DNA of 64,000 nucleotides, taken from contig DDNL01000032.1 in assembly GCA_002341165.1 (NCBI GenBank), positions 1 through 64,000 on the forward strand, read 5' to 3'. The stretch comes from Shewanellaceae bacterium UBA2521 (GTDB lineage Bacteria; Pseudomonadota; Gammaproteobacteria; Enterobacterales; Shewanellaceae). The notes beneath the pieces were generated by a model. That model was not told the origin of the DNA. It ran no database searches and saw only the letters and a program-made list of their open reading frames with translations. Each line of letters opens with the position of its first letter. Within the stretch, counting starts at the first letter, position 1. A program made the position numbers and the translations under genes. Shown here in pieces: positions 37,201 through 44,714 of the stretch.

Positions 37201-37651
37201 TAGGTACTTGCACTGATTTAGTTGACATCAAAGATAAGGAAGACGTGTTACCGCCTTTATCTACTGGGTAACTCATTAAGTAATCGCCATGTGAATTGAC
37301 AATATAGTTGTCATTATTGAGCTTAAATGCCCCTGCTCTGGTATAGCGAAACTCTTTCGAATTTTCATTGGCCGCTGTAGCAAAAAAGCCTGTTCCTTGA
37401 ATAGATAAATCTAAAACAGACTTAGTACGCTTTGTACTCCCTTGTACAAACTGCTGTGCTACATCAACATGCTTTGTACCTTGACCAATGGTAATATTGA
37501 CTTTTTGATAGACTCCACTTGAATATACATCCGCAAACTCCGCTCGTGACTTTTTAAAACCTATACTTGCAGCATTCGCAATATTATTTGATGTAACATC
37601 TAGCTGAGCTTGACTTGCATCAATCCCCGAAAGCCCAATATTAAAGGCCAT
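34274..37651 (-). CDS. flgE: Giant flagellar hook protein FlgE (1125 residues)
   Basis: Hook signatures at both ends: MAFNIGLSGIDASQAQLDVT, NNIANAASIGFKKSRAEFAD and LDLSIQGTGFFATA; at the C-terminus DITAASLEMSNVELSNELVD and IGQRNYQANARSIEVDGTVQ. YNFSTASVVYDSVGTQHTLK marks it as hook rather than rod. The middle, about 700 residues, is Pro/Thr/Asn/Gly-rich and unrelated to normal hook D2/D3. At 1125 residues it is more than twice the usual size. AGGAGG precedes the ATG. It occupies the normal flgE place after flgD, so the 533-residue copy is the probable duplicate, or the two form different hook segments. Confidence 0.93.
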   Translation of the reverse strand: MAFNIGLSGIDASQAQLDVTSNNIANAASIGFKKSRAEFADVYSSGVYQKVNITIGQGTKHVDVAQQFVQGSTKRTKSVLDLSIQGTGFFATAANENSKEFRYTRAGAFKLNNDNYIVNSHGDYLMSYPVDKGGNTSSLSLMSTKSVQVPTSIGEPEKSEKLDLTLNFPILKDGGDARRLDKFDPNDSDTYNFSTASVVYDSVGTQHTLKAYYIKPGVERALWNIESEKLDKNIGTAMVDCSQVFDPGGDLDNRIAWAVFYEFDGKPIQPMNLQKNDVEGFSYRAKNLVYRREGEEVPNLYASNKSGTAAATYLDIDNTKIGLGCLYPGKEASDPPEGLPIVGAIPPVYRPDNHASAPSIDKLTIISGDKNNEGRPKDFWRCQFIFMGRGGEVSKPTDPIHLQPAGFIDQVAGFDEPEVNVYGTKFKYSGFTPPRAGETALITHTLQFEIPGSLAVEVPIEIEIDDSILSLEALARKIEDVIDDFDNMKVPLLSASGTPIAAAQQPSYTDFLRDNGVAFEVDPYTAEIEVKVDESKRVDNYVLRNNTVKAEHITYGAPIVEESVVTKFTVNVDTFLEATASANTPLSSTLTEKMYVGLTIGKSFMTNVGGSNDVQALGPGKNANNQDFRNFLSTPPITAPDPVALTTPNAKLADFINQYVTALNTCLERIYHPHTIVDNSDPTQPASKNNGVVKTYSDYMEFKIGSDGRSFELHSEETLMDLDELDIKFGLYGAAAGTVLGKSAADPNIGTALAISNSVPTDPNKQSLNHLIMQIQDENNKKVLDIYAGSMAVSEAKTYVAAAKAKWPTGDGFSISFDANNVAGSTITNGAVVTPPPSQINYAMKVAEIESAEDTGSRLTLSIFDDKTQPTALNIPKGKQDLRSASILGFIADPKNLTALGPTAGGGTPPGTSSANSPWTGGGSTHPVLTTPAGTYATPDTSLLSYGEPSYTPIYMKGNSIVGENDLGADALFGIAEQDQVVRVKYGNNTMYDTPFQVIDISVDGNTVGRLTTVDVGEDGLITASFTNGSRENLGRVALARFNNEQGLLKIGNTAWEESLDSGKAIPGEGRSGTFGDITAASLEMSNVELSNELVDLIIGQRNYQANARSIEVDGTVQQTILQIR

Positions 37652-37765
37652 AGTAACCTCCTACTCTCAACAATGGCTAATATGTATAAAAACTAACATT
37701 CTTTAATAACAGCTGAGCCTTCCGTCAATGCTCTTCCTTATGTAACTCTAACATCTTGCTAGAGG

Positions 37766-38473
37766 TTAATTATTTGTTCCAGATATCGCTAAAACGTCAT
37801 TGAGTGATACAGAACCTGAACCCAAAATATTTAACATAGTACCTGACTCTACTGTACCTAAAGACACGCTTGATACATGTCCATAGGTATAAGTGTTAAA
37901 TTGTTGAGTTTGTCCGTCGATATCACCTTGAACCGAAAAGGTATACATGCCTGGCCCCACTTCATTGCCATCTATGTTCTTACCATCCCAAATAAATTCA
38001 ACGTTACCTGTTACACCTTGTGCAAGAGGTACATTTGATATCAGCTGACCTGCACTATCTTGCACCATGACAGACTGAGCTTTGCCTCCTGCTGGAATAT
38101 CTACTGTGCCTTTGACTGCATCATTTTCTGCTAAATATGCTCTATCAGATTGAGTTAAAACCTTTTGTCCCACTAAGCTCGATGCTTGTAGAGCTTGGCT
38201 TGATGTCATCACAGCATTAAGGTTTAAAATCTCTTCTTTTAAGCTATTAATACCATCTACAGAAGCAAAGTTAGTCATCTGACTGATCATTTCTTCATTC
38301 TGCATAGGCTTAAACGGATCTTGCATAGCAAGCTGTTTGGTGAGCAATGCAAAAAAATCTTTTTGAGTAAGCTGATTATGTGTTGTCACTTCTTCAGCTT
38401 GATTTTCCCACCGCATCTTATCTAAGAATGAGGTGTCATTCGCATTGGCTGAGTTATTGACTGAGTTTACCAT
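37766..38473 (-). CDS. flgD: Flagellar hook capping protein FlgD
   Basis: 235 residues, normal for FlgD. The conserved N-terminal cap segment LTQKDFFALLTKQLAMQDPF and KPMQNEEMISQMTNFASVDG is intact, followed by LQASSLVGQKVL, and a C-terminal FnIII/Tudor-like part with FIWDGKNIDGNEVGPGMYTF. FlgD caps the growing hook and leaves the finished structure. AGAGGTG precedes the ATG and flgC ends 12 bases upstream. Although the hook monomers here are abnormal in size, the cap protein is ordinary. Confidence 0.95.
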   Translation of the reverse strand: MVNSVNNSANANDTSFLDKMRWENQAEEVTTHNQLTQKDFFALLTKQLAMQDPFKPMQNEEMISQMTNFASVDGINSLKEEILNLNAVMTSSQALQASSLVGQKVLTQSDRAYLAENDAVKGTVDIPAGGKAQSVMVQDSAGQLISNVPLAQGVTGNVEFIWDGKNIDGNEVGPGMYTFSVQGDIDGQTQQFNTYTYGHVSSVSLGTVESGTMLNILGSGSVSLNDVLAISGTNN

Positions 38474-38485
38474 CTACATCACCTC

Positions 38486-38992
38486 TTATGACCGACCAAG
38501 CGTCAATGTCTTCATCAGCATTTGTTTTGCTGAGTCGGCAACATGAACATTCATTTGATAGGTGCGCGATGCAGAGATCATATTAGCCATCTCTTCCATC
38601 ACATTGACATTAGGTTTGTAGATGTAACCTAATTCATCCGCTAAAGGATGATGAGGACGGTACTCCTTAATAACAGGTTTATCACTTTCAACAATTGCTT
38701 TGACTTTCACACTGACACCACTGTGTCGCTTTAAAAGCTGGCTATCCATAATTTGTTCAAACGCTCCTTCAATTTGACTTGGTTTGTTAATACGATAATT
38801 TTTATCATATTTATTGACCGAAGGACCACGATGCGGTATCGCAGCAAAGATAGGCTCACGTGCACGGTAAGTCTGGTCAATACTGCTAGAAATTGAGGTT
38901 GCGTTGGCTATATTACTGGAAGTGGTATTCAAGCGTACAGATTGAGAGCTCATACCAGTACCAGAAATATCAAAAATATTATACAAACTCAT
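38486..38992 (-). CDS. flgC: Proximal rod protein FlgC
   Basis: 168 residues, somewhat longer than the 134-140 of E. coli FlgC. MSLYNIFDISGTGMSSQSVR and NTTSSNIANATSISSSIDQT open the protein; HPLADELGYIYKPNVNVMEE and MANMISASRTYQMNVHVADS close it. The extra length is around residues 45-90. FlgC forms one ring of the proximal rod. Its ATG overlaps the flgB stop (ATGA), so translation is coupled. Confidence 0.95.
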   Translation of the reverse strand: MSLYNIFDISGTGMSSQSVRLNTTSSNIANATSISSSIDQTYRAREPIFAAIPHRGPSVNKYDKNYRINKPSQIEGAFEQIMDSQLLKRHSGVSVKVKAIVESDKPVIKEYRPHHPLADELGYIYKPNVNVMEEMANMISASRTYQMNVHVADSAKQMLMKTLTLGRS

Positions 38993-39390
38993 ACTTTACC
39001 TCTTATAGACTTTTGGAGTCCTAAAAAACGTCCATTCAGAAAGTTAAACGTCGTTTGGTATTCAAGTGAATTTCTTACGTAATGGTTCCGTTCCGTTGCC
39101 ATATCTACCGTATTTCCATCCCCTGTATCAGGCTGTAAGGGAACACGGTACTTCACTTCATATGCTGGTTCAGGATCATGACCAAAATGCTTGTCATGCG
39201 TTCTGTTTAATCCCACGCCCAACATCCGACGTTTCGAGCTTTCTAAAGCTTCCGCAAAGTCTAGGTCTTTCGCTTTATAATGTGGCGTATCTGCATTGGC
39301 TATATTACTAGAGAGTATTTCAGCACGCTGAGATCGAATACCTAACGTCTTCTGATGAACTCCTAAAGCTTTTGCAAATGAAATGCCCAT
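38989..39390 (-). CDS. flgB: Proximal rod protein FlgB
   Basis: 133 residues, standard size. MGISFAKALGVHQKTLGIRS, SSNIANADTPHYKAKDLDFA and NTVDMATERNHYVRNSLEYQ are diagnostic. FlgB is the innermost rod protein next to FliE. It is the first gene of the flgBCDE(E)FGHIJKKL run. A near-perfect sigma-54 site lies about 40 bases upstream, giving a leader of about 30 bases, so this operon is a middle (class III) gene set activated through RpoN and, in relatives, FlrC/FleR. Confidence 0.95.
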   Translation of the reverse strand: MGISFAKALGVHQKTLGIRSQRAEILSSNIANADTPHYKAKDLDFAEALESSKRRMLGVGLNRTHDKHFGHDPEPAYEVKYRVPLQPDTGDGNTVDMATERNHYVRNSLEYQTTFNFLNGRFLGLQKSIRGKV

Positions 39391-39430
39391 ATCTGTATTG
39401 TTCCTTTATGCTTTTGCGTCAGCTTACTTG

Positions 39431-39447
39431 TTGCAAAGGCTATGCCA
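39431..39447 (-). promoter_or_regulatory. Sigma-54 promoter of the flgB operon
   Basis: TGGCATAGCCTTTGCAA on the minus strand. The GG and GC are 10 bp apart, as required for -24/-12 recognition, and seven of eight core positions agree with TGGCAC-N5-TTGCA. Confidence 0.85.
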
Positions 39448-39483
39448 AAAAAATACGCCTAGCCGAAGCTAGACGCATTTTTT
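39447..39483 (-). terminator. Terminator of cheV-cheR
   Basis: On the minus strand a 12-bp stem (AATGCGTCTAGC with GCTAGGCGTATT, two wobble pairs) closes a TTCG loop and is followed by T residues. It abuts the flgB sigma-54 site. Confidence 0.85.
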
Positions 39484-39546
39484 GACTTGATATACAAGCG
39501 CGAATCGAAGTCAGAACAAAGTTTTAGGTATTACATTGATATAACA

Positions 39547-40377
39547 CTATTTTTTCTGGTAATAAATACCATGGCTTGAACGCACCATCTCAAAATCATC
39601 TGATAAACCAGACATAGATTCTGATGCACCCAAAAATAAATAGCCTTTATCATTTAATGCCGCTGCAAATTTTTTCAGGATTTCCGCCTTAGCTTCAGGC
39701 GAAAAGTAAATCAATACATTCCGACAAAAGATAATATCGAAGTTACCTAATAAAGAGTAACTCTCTTGTAAGTTCTGCGAACGGAACTCAACCATTTTCT
39801 TCACTTCGTCTTTCACCTGAAAGCAGCCTTGACCTACATCATCAAAGAATTGATTCTTTCTTTCATCAGAAAGGCCTCGAGCTAAAGCTAAGCTATCGTA
39901 CTTACCTTCACGAGATGTTTCGAGCATAGTCGGTGACAAATCAGTCGCTAAAATACTTACACCCTGAGACAATTGGCTTGGGTTAGCTTTTTTATATTCT
40001 AAAACAACCATAGCAATAGAGTAAGGTTCCTGCCCTGAAGAACAAGCCGATGACCATACTTTAATAGGACGGTTTAAGCCTTTAAATTCTGGAATAAAGA
40101 TCTCTTTAAACACTTCATACGGATAGTTGTCTCTGAACCACAGTGTTTCATTGGTTGTCATGACATCAACCACTTCGGCACGTAACTTTTTTTGCATCGG
40201 ATCAAGTACAAGCTGAATTAAGCCTGTAATATCATTCACATCGTTTTTATCAACTAGTGGTGCAAGACGGCTATTGACAAGATACTGCTTGTTATCACCT
40301 AAAATAATACCACTATGCTCTTCAAGGAACTTACAGAAGTTCTCATAGTCTTTTGGAGATATTGTATTGTTTGACAT
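39547..40377 (-). CDS. cheR: Chemotaxis protein methyltransferase CheR
   Basis: 276 residues. CheR uses S-adenosylmethionine to methylate glutamates of chemoreceptors. The N-terminal helical domain (about 1-85) contains YLVNSRLAPLV; the SAM domain has TTNETLWFRDNYPYEVF, the loop VWSSACSSGQEPYSIAM, ILATDLSPTMLE and the IIFCRNVLIYFSPEAK block. All key features are intact. It follows cheV by 30 bases with AAGGA before the ATG. The cheV-cheR pair next to flgB is the arrangement of Vibrio polar flagellar loci. No CheB, CheA or receptors lie in this window. Confidence 0.95.
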   Translation of the reverse strand: MSNNTISPKDYENFCKFLEEHSGIILGDNKQYLVNSRLAPLVDKNDVNDITGLIQLVLDPMQKKLRAEVVDVMTTNETLWFRDNYPYEVFKEIFIPEFKGLNRPIKVWSSACSSGQEPYSIAMVVLEYKKANPSQLSQGVSILATDLSPTMLETSREGKYDSLALARGLSDERKNQFFDDVGQGCFQVKDEVKKMVEFRSQNLQESYSLLGNFDIIFCRNVLIYFSPEAKAEILKKFAAALNDKGYLFLGASESMSGLSDDFEMVRSSHGIYYQKK

Positions 40378-40407
40378 AATTTTTCCTTCAACTTTGTCTG
40401 CGAGTGT

Positions 40408-41355
40408 TTACATGGTTAAACTATTTTTGGCATCTAACAATAAATCACTCACCGTTTTAGCCAACTCATCTGGACTAAACTTAGCAATAAAGCCATCCGC
40501 GCCCACTTTCTTTACCATTGCCTGATTGAACATACCACTTAACGATGTATGCAAAATCACTTTGATCCCTGTCAACTCTGGACGCCGATGCAACTCTGAC
40601 GTCAAGGTATAACCATCCATCTCAGGCATTTCTACATCAGAAATCACAACAGGAATCACTTTACAAGCTGCAACGGGTGACTCCCTTGCAATTTTAATCA
40701 AATATTCTAAAGCTTCTCGACCATTGTTCACCGTGATGACTTCCACACCCAATGGCTCCAAACAACTCTTCGCTTGTTGCAAAGCAACTTTCGAATCGTC
40801 TGCGAGTAAAATTTGAAATCCTGTTTCAGAAAGGTTGGCAGCTTGAACTTCTTTAATGACTTCATCACTGATCTCGCCACTAATAGGTGAAATTTCGTTG
40901 AGGAGTTTCTCTACATCTAAAATCTCAACAAGCTCGTTATCAATTTCTGTGACTGCGGTAAGATAAGAGGTTCTGACACCTTTAGGCGGTGGCATAATAT
41001 CTTCCCAGTTCATATTAATAATCCGCTCGACCCCTTCTACAACAAAGCCTTGGGTCAAACGGTTGTATTCGGTAATAATCACAAAACCTGTGCTGGTATC
41101 ATCGAGTGGCTCTCCGCCAATGGCTGCACTCATATCGATAATCGAAATCGTTTGTTCACGTACTTGAGCTACACCACGTACAAAGCTATGCATCCCTGGA
41201 AGCTTTCTTAGCTCTGGACAAGGTAAAACCTCTCTTACTTTAAAAACATTAATGCCAAAACGCTGATTTCCTTTCAATCGGAAAAGCAACAACTCAAATC
41301 TATTTTGCCCTACCAGCTGGGTACGGCTATCAACACTGTCTAATACACTTGCCAT
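40408..41355 (-). CDS. cheV: Chemotaxis coupling/receiver protein CheV
   Basis: 315 residues. The N-terminal CheW-like domain (about 15-165) has FRLKGNQRFGINVFKVREVL and VRGVAQVREQTISIID. The C-terminal receiver (about 180-312) has the acid pair Asp186-Asp187, phosphoacceptor Asp240 in VVISDVEMPEMDGY, Thr270 and Lys292. CheV couples receptors to CheA and tunes signalling through phosphorylation of its receiver. Complete and normal. It starts a two-gene unit with cheR and diverges from flgA across about 140 bases that also hold the flgA sigma-54 site. Confidence 0.95.
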   Translation of the reverse strand: MASVLDSVDSRTQLVGQNRFELLLFRLKGNQRFGINVFKVREVLPCPELRKLPGMHSFVRGVAQVREQTISIIDMSAAIGGEPLDDTSTGFVIITEYNRLTQGFVVEGVERIINMNWEDIMPPPKGVRTSYLTAVTEIDNELVEILDVEKLLNEISPISGEISDEVIKEVQAANLSETGFQILLADDSKVALQQAKSCLEPLGVEVITVNNGREALEYLIKIARESPVAACKVIPVVISDVEMPEMDGYTLTSELHRRPELTGIKVILHTSLSGMFNQAMVKKVGADGFIAKFSPDELAKTVSDLLLDAKNSLTM

Positions 41356-41388
41356 TTAAATTACCTAAATCCTAGTTATCCAATGTGT

Positions 41389-41404
41389 TGGCACTATAAT
41401 TGCT
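41389..41404 (+). promoter_or_regulatory. Sigma-54 promoter of flgA-flgM-flgN
   Basis: TGGCACTATAATTGCT matches TGGCAC-N5-TTGCW perfectly, with correct 10-bp GG-GC spacing. It would start transcription about 75-80 bases before flgA. Confidence 0.88.
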
Positions 41405-41493
41405 TTATTGTCTGAGAAATAAATAAGATGTATTCACTATCAAGCAAGTCCTATCTAACTTGGCTCGCAGCTCAACATCTAAGGTGACTATTC

Positions 41494-42255
41494 ATGTGCT
41501 CAAACCACACCAGAACATCACATTACAGCAGAAGAGTGACTTGCATACTTTTGTTTTTATTGTCTTTTTTTTCATCTGCGCATTTTGCGTCTTCTCAGCC
41601 TTCTCAACAACTTATATCGGCTGCTCAGACAAAATCTGAACTAAAAAGGTTAGCTGAGGCATTTATTTTAGAGCAGGCTGAAACAACAGAAAATGTCAAA
41701 TATAAAGTACTTTCTACCCCTATGGATCCTCGAATTAAGGTGCCCAGCTGCCCTGAAGGCTTTCAGGCGAGCATGCCACATAATACTAAGGTTCAGTACA
41801 ACAATAGGGTTAAAGTCACCTGTATGAGCCCTGATCAAGCCAGACCTTGGTCTACCCATGTTCGGGTACGCTTTTACCTCCTTTACCCTACTATCATTGC
41901 TGCAACCAATATCTCTACCGGAGAAAAAATACAAAAAAGACACCTAAAAATCAAATACATGCAGAAAAACAAGCTTAAAACTAACCATTTCAGTGATATA
42001 CAGCTTTTAGAAGGTGTACGCATCAAAAGACGCATTCTCAAAGAGCAGCAGATTACGAGTAAGATCATTTGCATGGTCTGTAAGGGTGATGTGGTCAGCA
42101 TTCAGGCCAAATCTAAGCGTTTTAACCTACAAACCCTAGGGCGAGCTATTAGTGATGGAAATATAGGTGACTCGATTAAAGTGAAGAATAACCGCTCAAA
42201 TAAGGTCATTCATGCTACAGTCACAGAGGTCGGTATTGTCAAAGTGAGAGCCTGA
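41494..42255 (+). CDS. flgA: P-ring assembly chaperone FlgA
   Basis: 253 residues. The signal peptide has the hydrophobic core ILLFLLSFFSSAHFASS. The C-terminal SAF-type half carries IIAATNISTGEKIQKRHLKI and IKRRILKEQQITSKII-like strands, then VSIQAKSKRFNLQTLGRAIS with GNIGDSIKVKNNRSNKV, the FlgA signature. FlgA is a periplasmic chaperone for FlgI. Three further cysteines lie in the mature part (SCPEG, VTCMS, IICMVCKG). AAGGTG precedes the ATG. It heads flgA-flgM-flgN under a sigma-54 promoter. Confidence 0.92.
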   Translation: MCSNHTRTSHYSRRVTCILLFLLSFFSSAHFASSQPSQQLISAAQTKSELKRLAEAFILEQAETTENVKYKVLSTPMDPRIKVPSCPEGFQASMPHNTKVQYNNRVKVTCMSPDQARPWSTHVRVRFYLLYPTIIAATNISTGEKIQKRHLKIKYMQKNKLKTNHFSDIQLLEGVRIKRRILKEQQITSKIICMVCKGDVVSIQAKSKRFNLQTLGRAISDGNIGDSIKVKNNRSNKVIHATVTEVGIVKVRA

Positions 42256-42358
42256 TCACAATACGACCGCTTTATATTCAAGTAACAGCTATAGGAGTCG
42301 ATACCCTTCACGCGGCGTATTGAGCTCCAAGACTTATACCAACATAGGAGCACCTATT

Positions 42359-42712
42359 ATGGATATTAAAGATGCAACGCAAGCAAGACCTCAAGGAAAT
42401 ACTCCAGTCATTTCAGATAAAGGTCTGCAACAAGAAGCAAGATCACAGAATAATCAGATCTCTGCTTCAGACCAAGATACCGTTCAACTCACTTATGAGG
42501 TAAAGCAATTGCACGCGTTACATGAAAAAATGCTTGAGCAGCCCCTACAAATCAACCATGAAAAGGTCGCACAGCTCAAACAAGCGATAAAGGATGGCTC
42601 CTATAAGCCTAAGCCTGAAAGTCTTGCCAAAATGATGATCGAATCCGAGCTGAGCTTACAAAGCACTTTGGAGAAGTTTGATAAACTTGAAGAAGAGGAA
42701 GCATCATCATGA
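42359..42712 (+). CDS. flgM: Anti-sigma-28 factor FlgM
   Basis: 117 residues. The N-terminal part is polar and disordered in character; the C-terminal half has QDTVQLTYEVKQLHALHEKM and VAQLKQAIKDGSYKPKPESL with AKMMIESELSL, the FliA-binding helices of FlgM. FlgM holds FliA inactive until the hook is finished and it is exported. I start at the ATG with AGGAG eight bases upstream; an in-frame TTG 13 codons earlier lacks an SD. Its last codons overlap flgN (ATGA). The many FliA promoters in this window should be its regulatory targets. Confidence 0.9.
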   Translation: MDIKDATQARPQGNTPVISDKGLQQEARSQNNQISASDQDTVQLTYEVKQLHALHEKMLEQPLQINHEKVAQLKQAIKDGSYKPKPESLAKMMIESELSLQSTLEKFDKLEEEEASS

Positions 42713-43134
42713 ATCAAGCACTCTCAGAGGCTATCAAAAAGCAGCTTTCACAAGTCACACAGCTTCTCGACATGACCGAAAAAACGCGAGAAGCTTTGCT
42801 TGCTCGCGATATGGATACATTACATGATTTAATTCAAAAAGAAGAAGAGCTGTTAAATCAAATTCGTAAAATAGACGATACGATAGCCAAATTACCAGAT
42901 AAATCTGTCCTCACAGAAGCACCTTTTAAAGAAGATATTGTGCAAATTAAAGGACTTTTACAGCGTTGCCAGATGCTCAATAGTGCAAATCAAGATTTTA
43001 TTGATATGAGCTTAGGCGCTTTGAATCGACTCAAAAAGATTCTTATTACCAACCGCAATCAAAATAGCCTTACTTATACAGATAAAGGTCAACCTCATAC
43101 GATCGCCTCGAGCGGAGAAAGTATTGAAGCATGA
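42709..43134 (+). CDS. flgN: Flagellar export chaperone FlgN
   Basis: 141 residues, all-helical. MNQALSEAIKKQLSQVTQLL and LLARDMDTLHDLIQKEEELL resemble FlgN_ of polar flagellates; NRLKKILITNRNQNSLTYTD with the closing GQPHTIASSGE is the conserved FlgN tail. FlgN is the cytosolic chaperone of FlgK and FlgL, which here exist as two and one unusually large proteins. Only a single FlgN gene is seen, so one chaperone must serve both FlgK copies. It overlaps flgM by four bases and is followed by a terminator. Confidence 0.9.
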   Translation: MNQALSEAIKKQLSQVTQLLDMTEKTREALLARDMDTLHDLIQKEEELLNQIRKIDDTIAKLPDKSVLTEAPFKEDIVQIKGLLQRCQMLNSANQDFIDMSLGALNRLKKILITNRNQNSLTYTDKGQPHTIASSGESIEA

Positions 43135-43153
43135 AAACCTCATGCTTCTCCGT

Positions 43154-43184
43154 AAAAAAACGCCCTCGAACAAGGCGCTTTTTT
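43154..43184. terminator. Bidirectional terminator between flgN and flgP
   Basis: CGCC and GGCG pair around a short loop, with A7 on one side and T6 on the other, serving both convergent units. Confidence 0.75.
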
Positions 43185-43251
43185 GATCTGTTTTAAAGGT
43201 GTCTTGTGTTATCGTTTGCAGCCATATAAAGCTTTACTGTAACCTAGGCAA

Positions 43252-43755
43252 TCAGAAGTAACGAACGCCTTTCACTTTACGCTGCGGATTTCTCTGTTTA
43301 TACAAATTCCATACACGCGCAAAGTCTAGTTCCATCTCGACAACATAGTGATCGCCTACCTGATAACTCTTCAAGATTTTAGCACCACTTATCACACCCG
43401 ATACTTTAACTTTGACATAGTCATTTTGACCAATCCAATTTTTAACCGTGGTTCCTGTCTCAATCTCTTGACCATAGACCTGCTCAAGTAAGTTGCGATA
43501 AGCATCAATCTTTGAAGCGCGCATCGCCATCAACACTTGCTGGCCACGAGTTTGGCCGGGTTGACCATCTAAAGGAGCATAACCTACAGCTTTAAGAATA
43601 GGAAAAGGCTTGGAGGGCACATCTTCCCATTCAATAATTTCCGTTCCAGAGCTGCTCTCTGGTGAGTTCCAAGGCCAGTTCTGAAAGTTCCAGCTCGAGC
43701 AGGATGTCATGAACAATGTACTCATTAGAAAGAAACAACATACATACTTATTCAC
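43252..43755 (-). CDS. flgP: Flagellar outer-membrane lipoprotein FlgP (LPP20 family)
   Basis: 167 residues. The lipoprotein signal ends LFMTSC, Cys19. The mature part has ILKAVGYAPLDGQPGQTRGQ, QVLMAMRASKIDAYRNLLEQ and VYGQEIETGTTVKNW, the LPP20/FlgP signature. FlgP forms an outer-membrane-associated disk or H-ring component that stabilises the polar flagellum in Vibrio and Campylobacter. It follows flgO by 19 bases in one operon and, as in Vibrio, lies beside flgT and flgN. Confidence 0.93.
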   Translation of the reverse strand: MNKYVCCFFLMSTLFMTSCSSWNFQNWPWNSPESSSGTEIIEWEDVPSKPFPILKAVGYAPLDGQPGQTRGQQVLMAMRASKIDAYRNLLEQVYGQEIETGTTVKNWIGQNDYVKVKVSGVISGAKILKSYQVGDHYVVEMELDFARVWNLYKQRNPQRKVKGVRYF

Positions 43756-43774
43756 ATCAAGTTACCTAATCTTC

Positions 43775-44590
43775 TCATTCTGACTCAAATTCCGATTCAA
43801 AATCTGAATCTGAATCTGAATCTGAATCCACTTGTGATTCTTTATATTTGAAAGAAGGATCCTCTAAAATATAGATTTCCTGCATGCCTTCTTTCTCGTT
43901 TTGCTCTAGAACTCCACTTGGATTTTTAGTAATCAAGTGTGAAATTCTAAGAAAGTTTGTCATTTCCTCAACATTAACGTAAACCTGTGAACTGGCTATC
44001 ACACGACGAGAATGTACATTCACAATCCGAGTATTAATACTCATGCCTTTCATATCAGGTACTAAAGTACACACCAAGGCCATTTGTACATCAATGTCAC
44101 CAGAGACGTTTTCCCAGTCTCGACTGAGCAGAAACTCTCCAGAAGGTTTTACTTTAATAAAATCAGCAACATTCATATCAACCAAGACAAAACTATACTC
44201 ATGTAAAGCACTCATAAAGGACTGCTGAAGGTGGTGGCTTAATGTCACTTTTTCATGGAAATTAGAAGCTAAGACAGGCGTGGTCACAACCATGGGCTCT
44301 CGACTACTTAATAAATCTATATTGCTCATAAGCTGACGAATAATGCGTTGCGATAAGGTTCTATAAAATACTTTCTCTTCGGGTTCCTCTTTCTCAACCA
44401 TAATTTCAAATTCATCAGACACATCAATCGCTTCTGGCATTTCAGGTTCAGGAATATTCACTTGCTCGTTATCTAAAACTTCTATCACATCATCACTTTT
44501 TGGCAAATATCGTAAATCTCGGTCATCAATAGCACAACCCAGTATGAAAGGGAGTAAAACAAAAGTATGAAATGTAAATAAAGATCTCAT
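43775..44590 (-). CDS. flgO: Flagellar H-ring lipoprotein FlgO with acidic repeat tail
   Basis: 271 residues. The signal peptide ends FILGC, a lipobox. The FlgO domain includes LSQRIIRQLMSNIDLLSSRE, DFIKVKPSGEFLLSRDWENV and MKGMSINTRIVNVHSRRVIA with ASSQVYV. FlgO works with FlgP and FlgT in an outer-membrane ring around the polar flagellum. The C-terminal tail is a run of Ser-Asp/Ser-Glu units encoded by a hexanucleotide microsatellite, not a usual part of FlgO. I use the ATG with GGTGAG upstream; a longer in-frame start would coincide with the transcript start given by the FliA promoter at 44644-44670. Confidence 0.88.
   Translation of the reverse strand: MRSLFTFHTFVLLPFILGCAIDDRDLRYLPKSDDVIEVLDNEQVNIPEPEMPEAIDVSDEFEIMVEKEEPEEKVFYRTLSQRIIRQLMSNIDLLSSREPMVVTTPVLASNFHEKVTLSHHLQQSFMSALHEYSFVLVDMNVADFIKVKPSGEFLLSRDWENVSGDIDVQMALVCTLVPDMKGMSINTRIVNVHSRRVIASSQVYVNVEEMTNFLRISHLITKNPSGVLEQNEKEGMQEIYILEDPSFKYKESQVDSDSDSDSDFESEFESE
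43801..43828 (-). repeat. Hexanucleotide microsatellite at the flgO 3' end
   Basis: About 4.5 tandem copies of TCTGAA (plus-strand reading), coding for the repeated Ser-Asp of the FlgO tail. Units of six keep the frame, so slippage would change only tail length. Confidence 0.85.
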
Positions 44591-44643
44591 ATTCAACTCA
44601 CCGTCATCATTGCCTATTAAATTGACTCTCTTCACTAACCAGC

Positions 44644-44670
44644 ATATCGGCTTTTGCGTATTTCTCTTTA
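44644..44670 (-). promoter_or_regulatory. FliA (sigma-28) promoter of flgO-flgP
   Basis: TAAAGAGA, 11 bp, GCCGATAT on the minus strand, with a good -35 and near-perfect -10. It leaves a leader of about 45 bases before the flgO ATG. Confidence 0.75.
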
Positions 44671-44714
44671 ATTTCCCTTAAGTTGAGCCGCTATAGCTCA
44701 ACTTCTCTGAGCTC

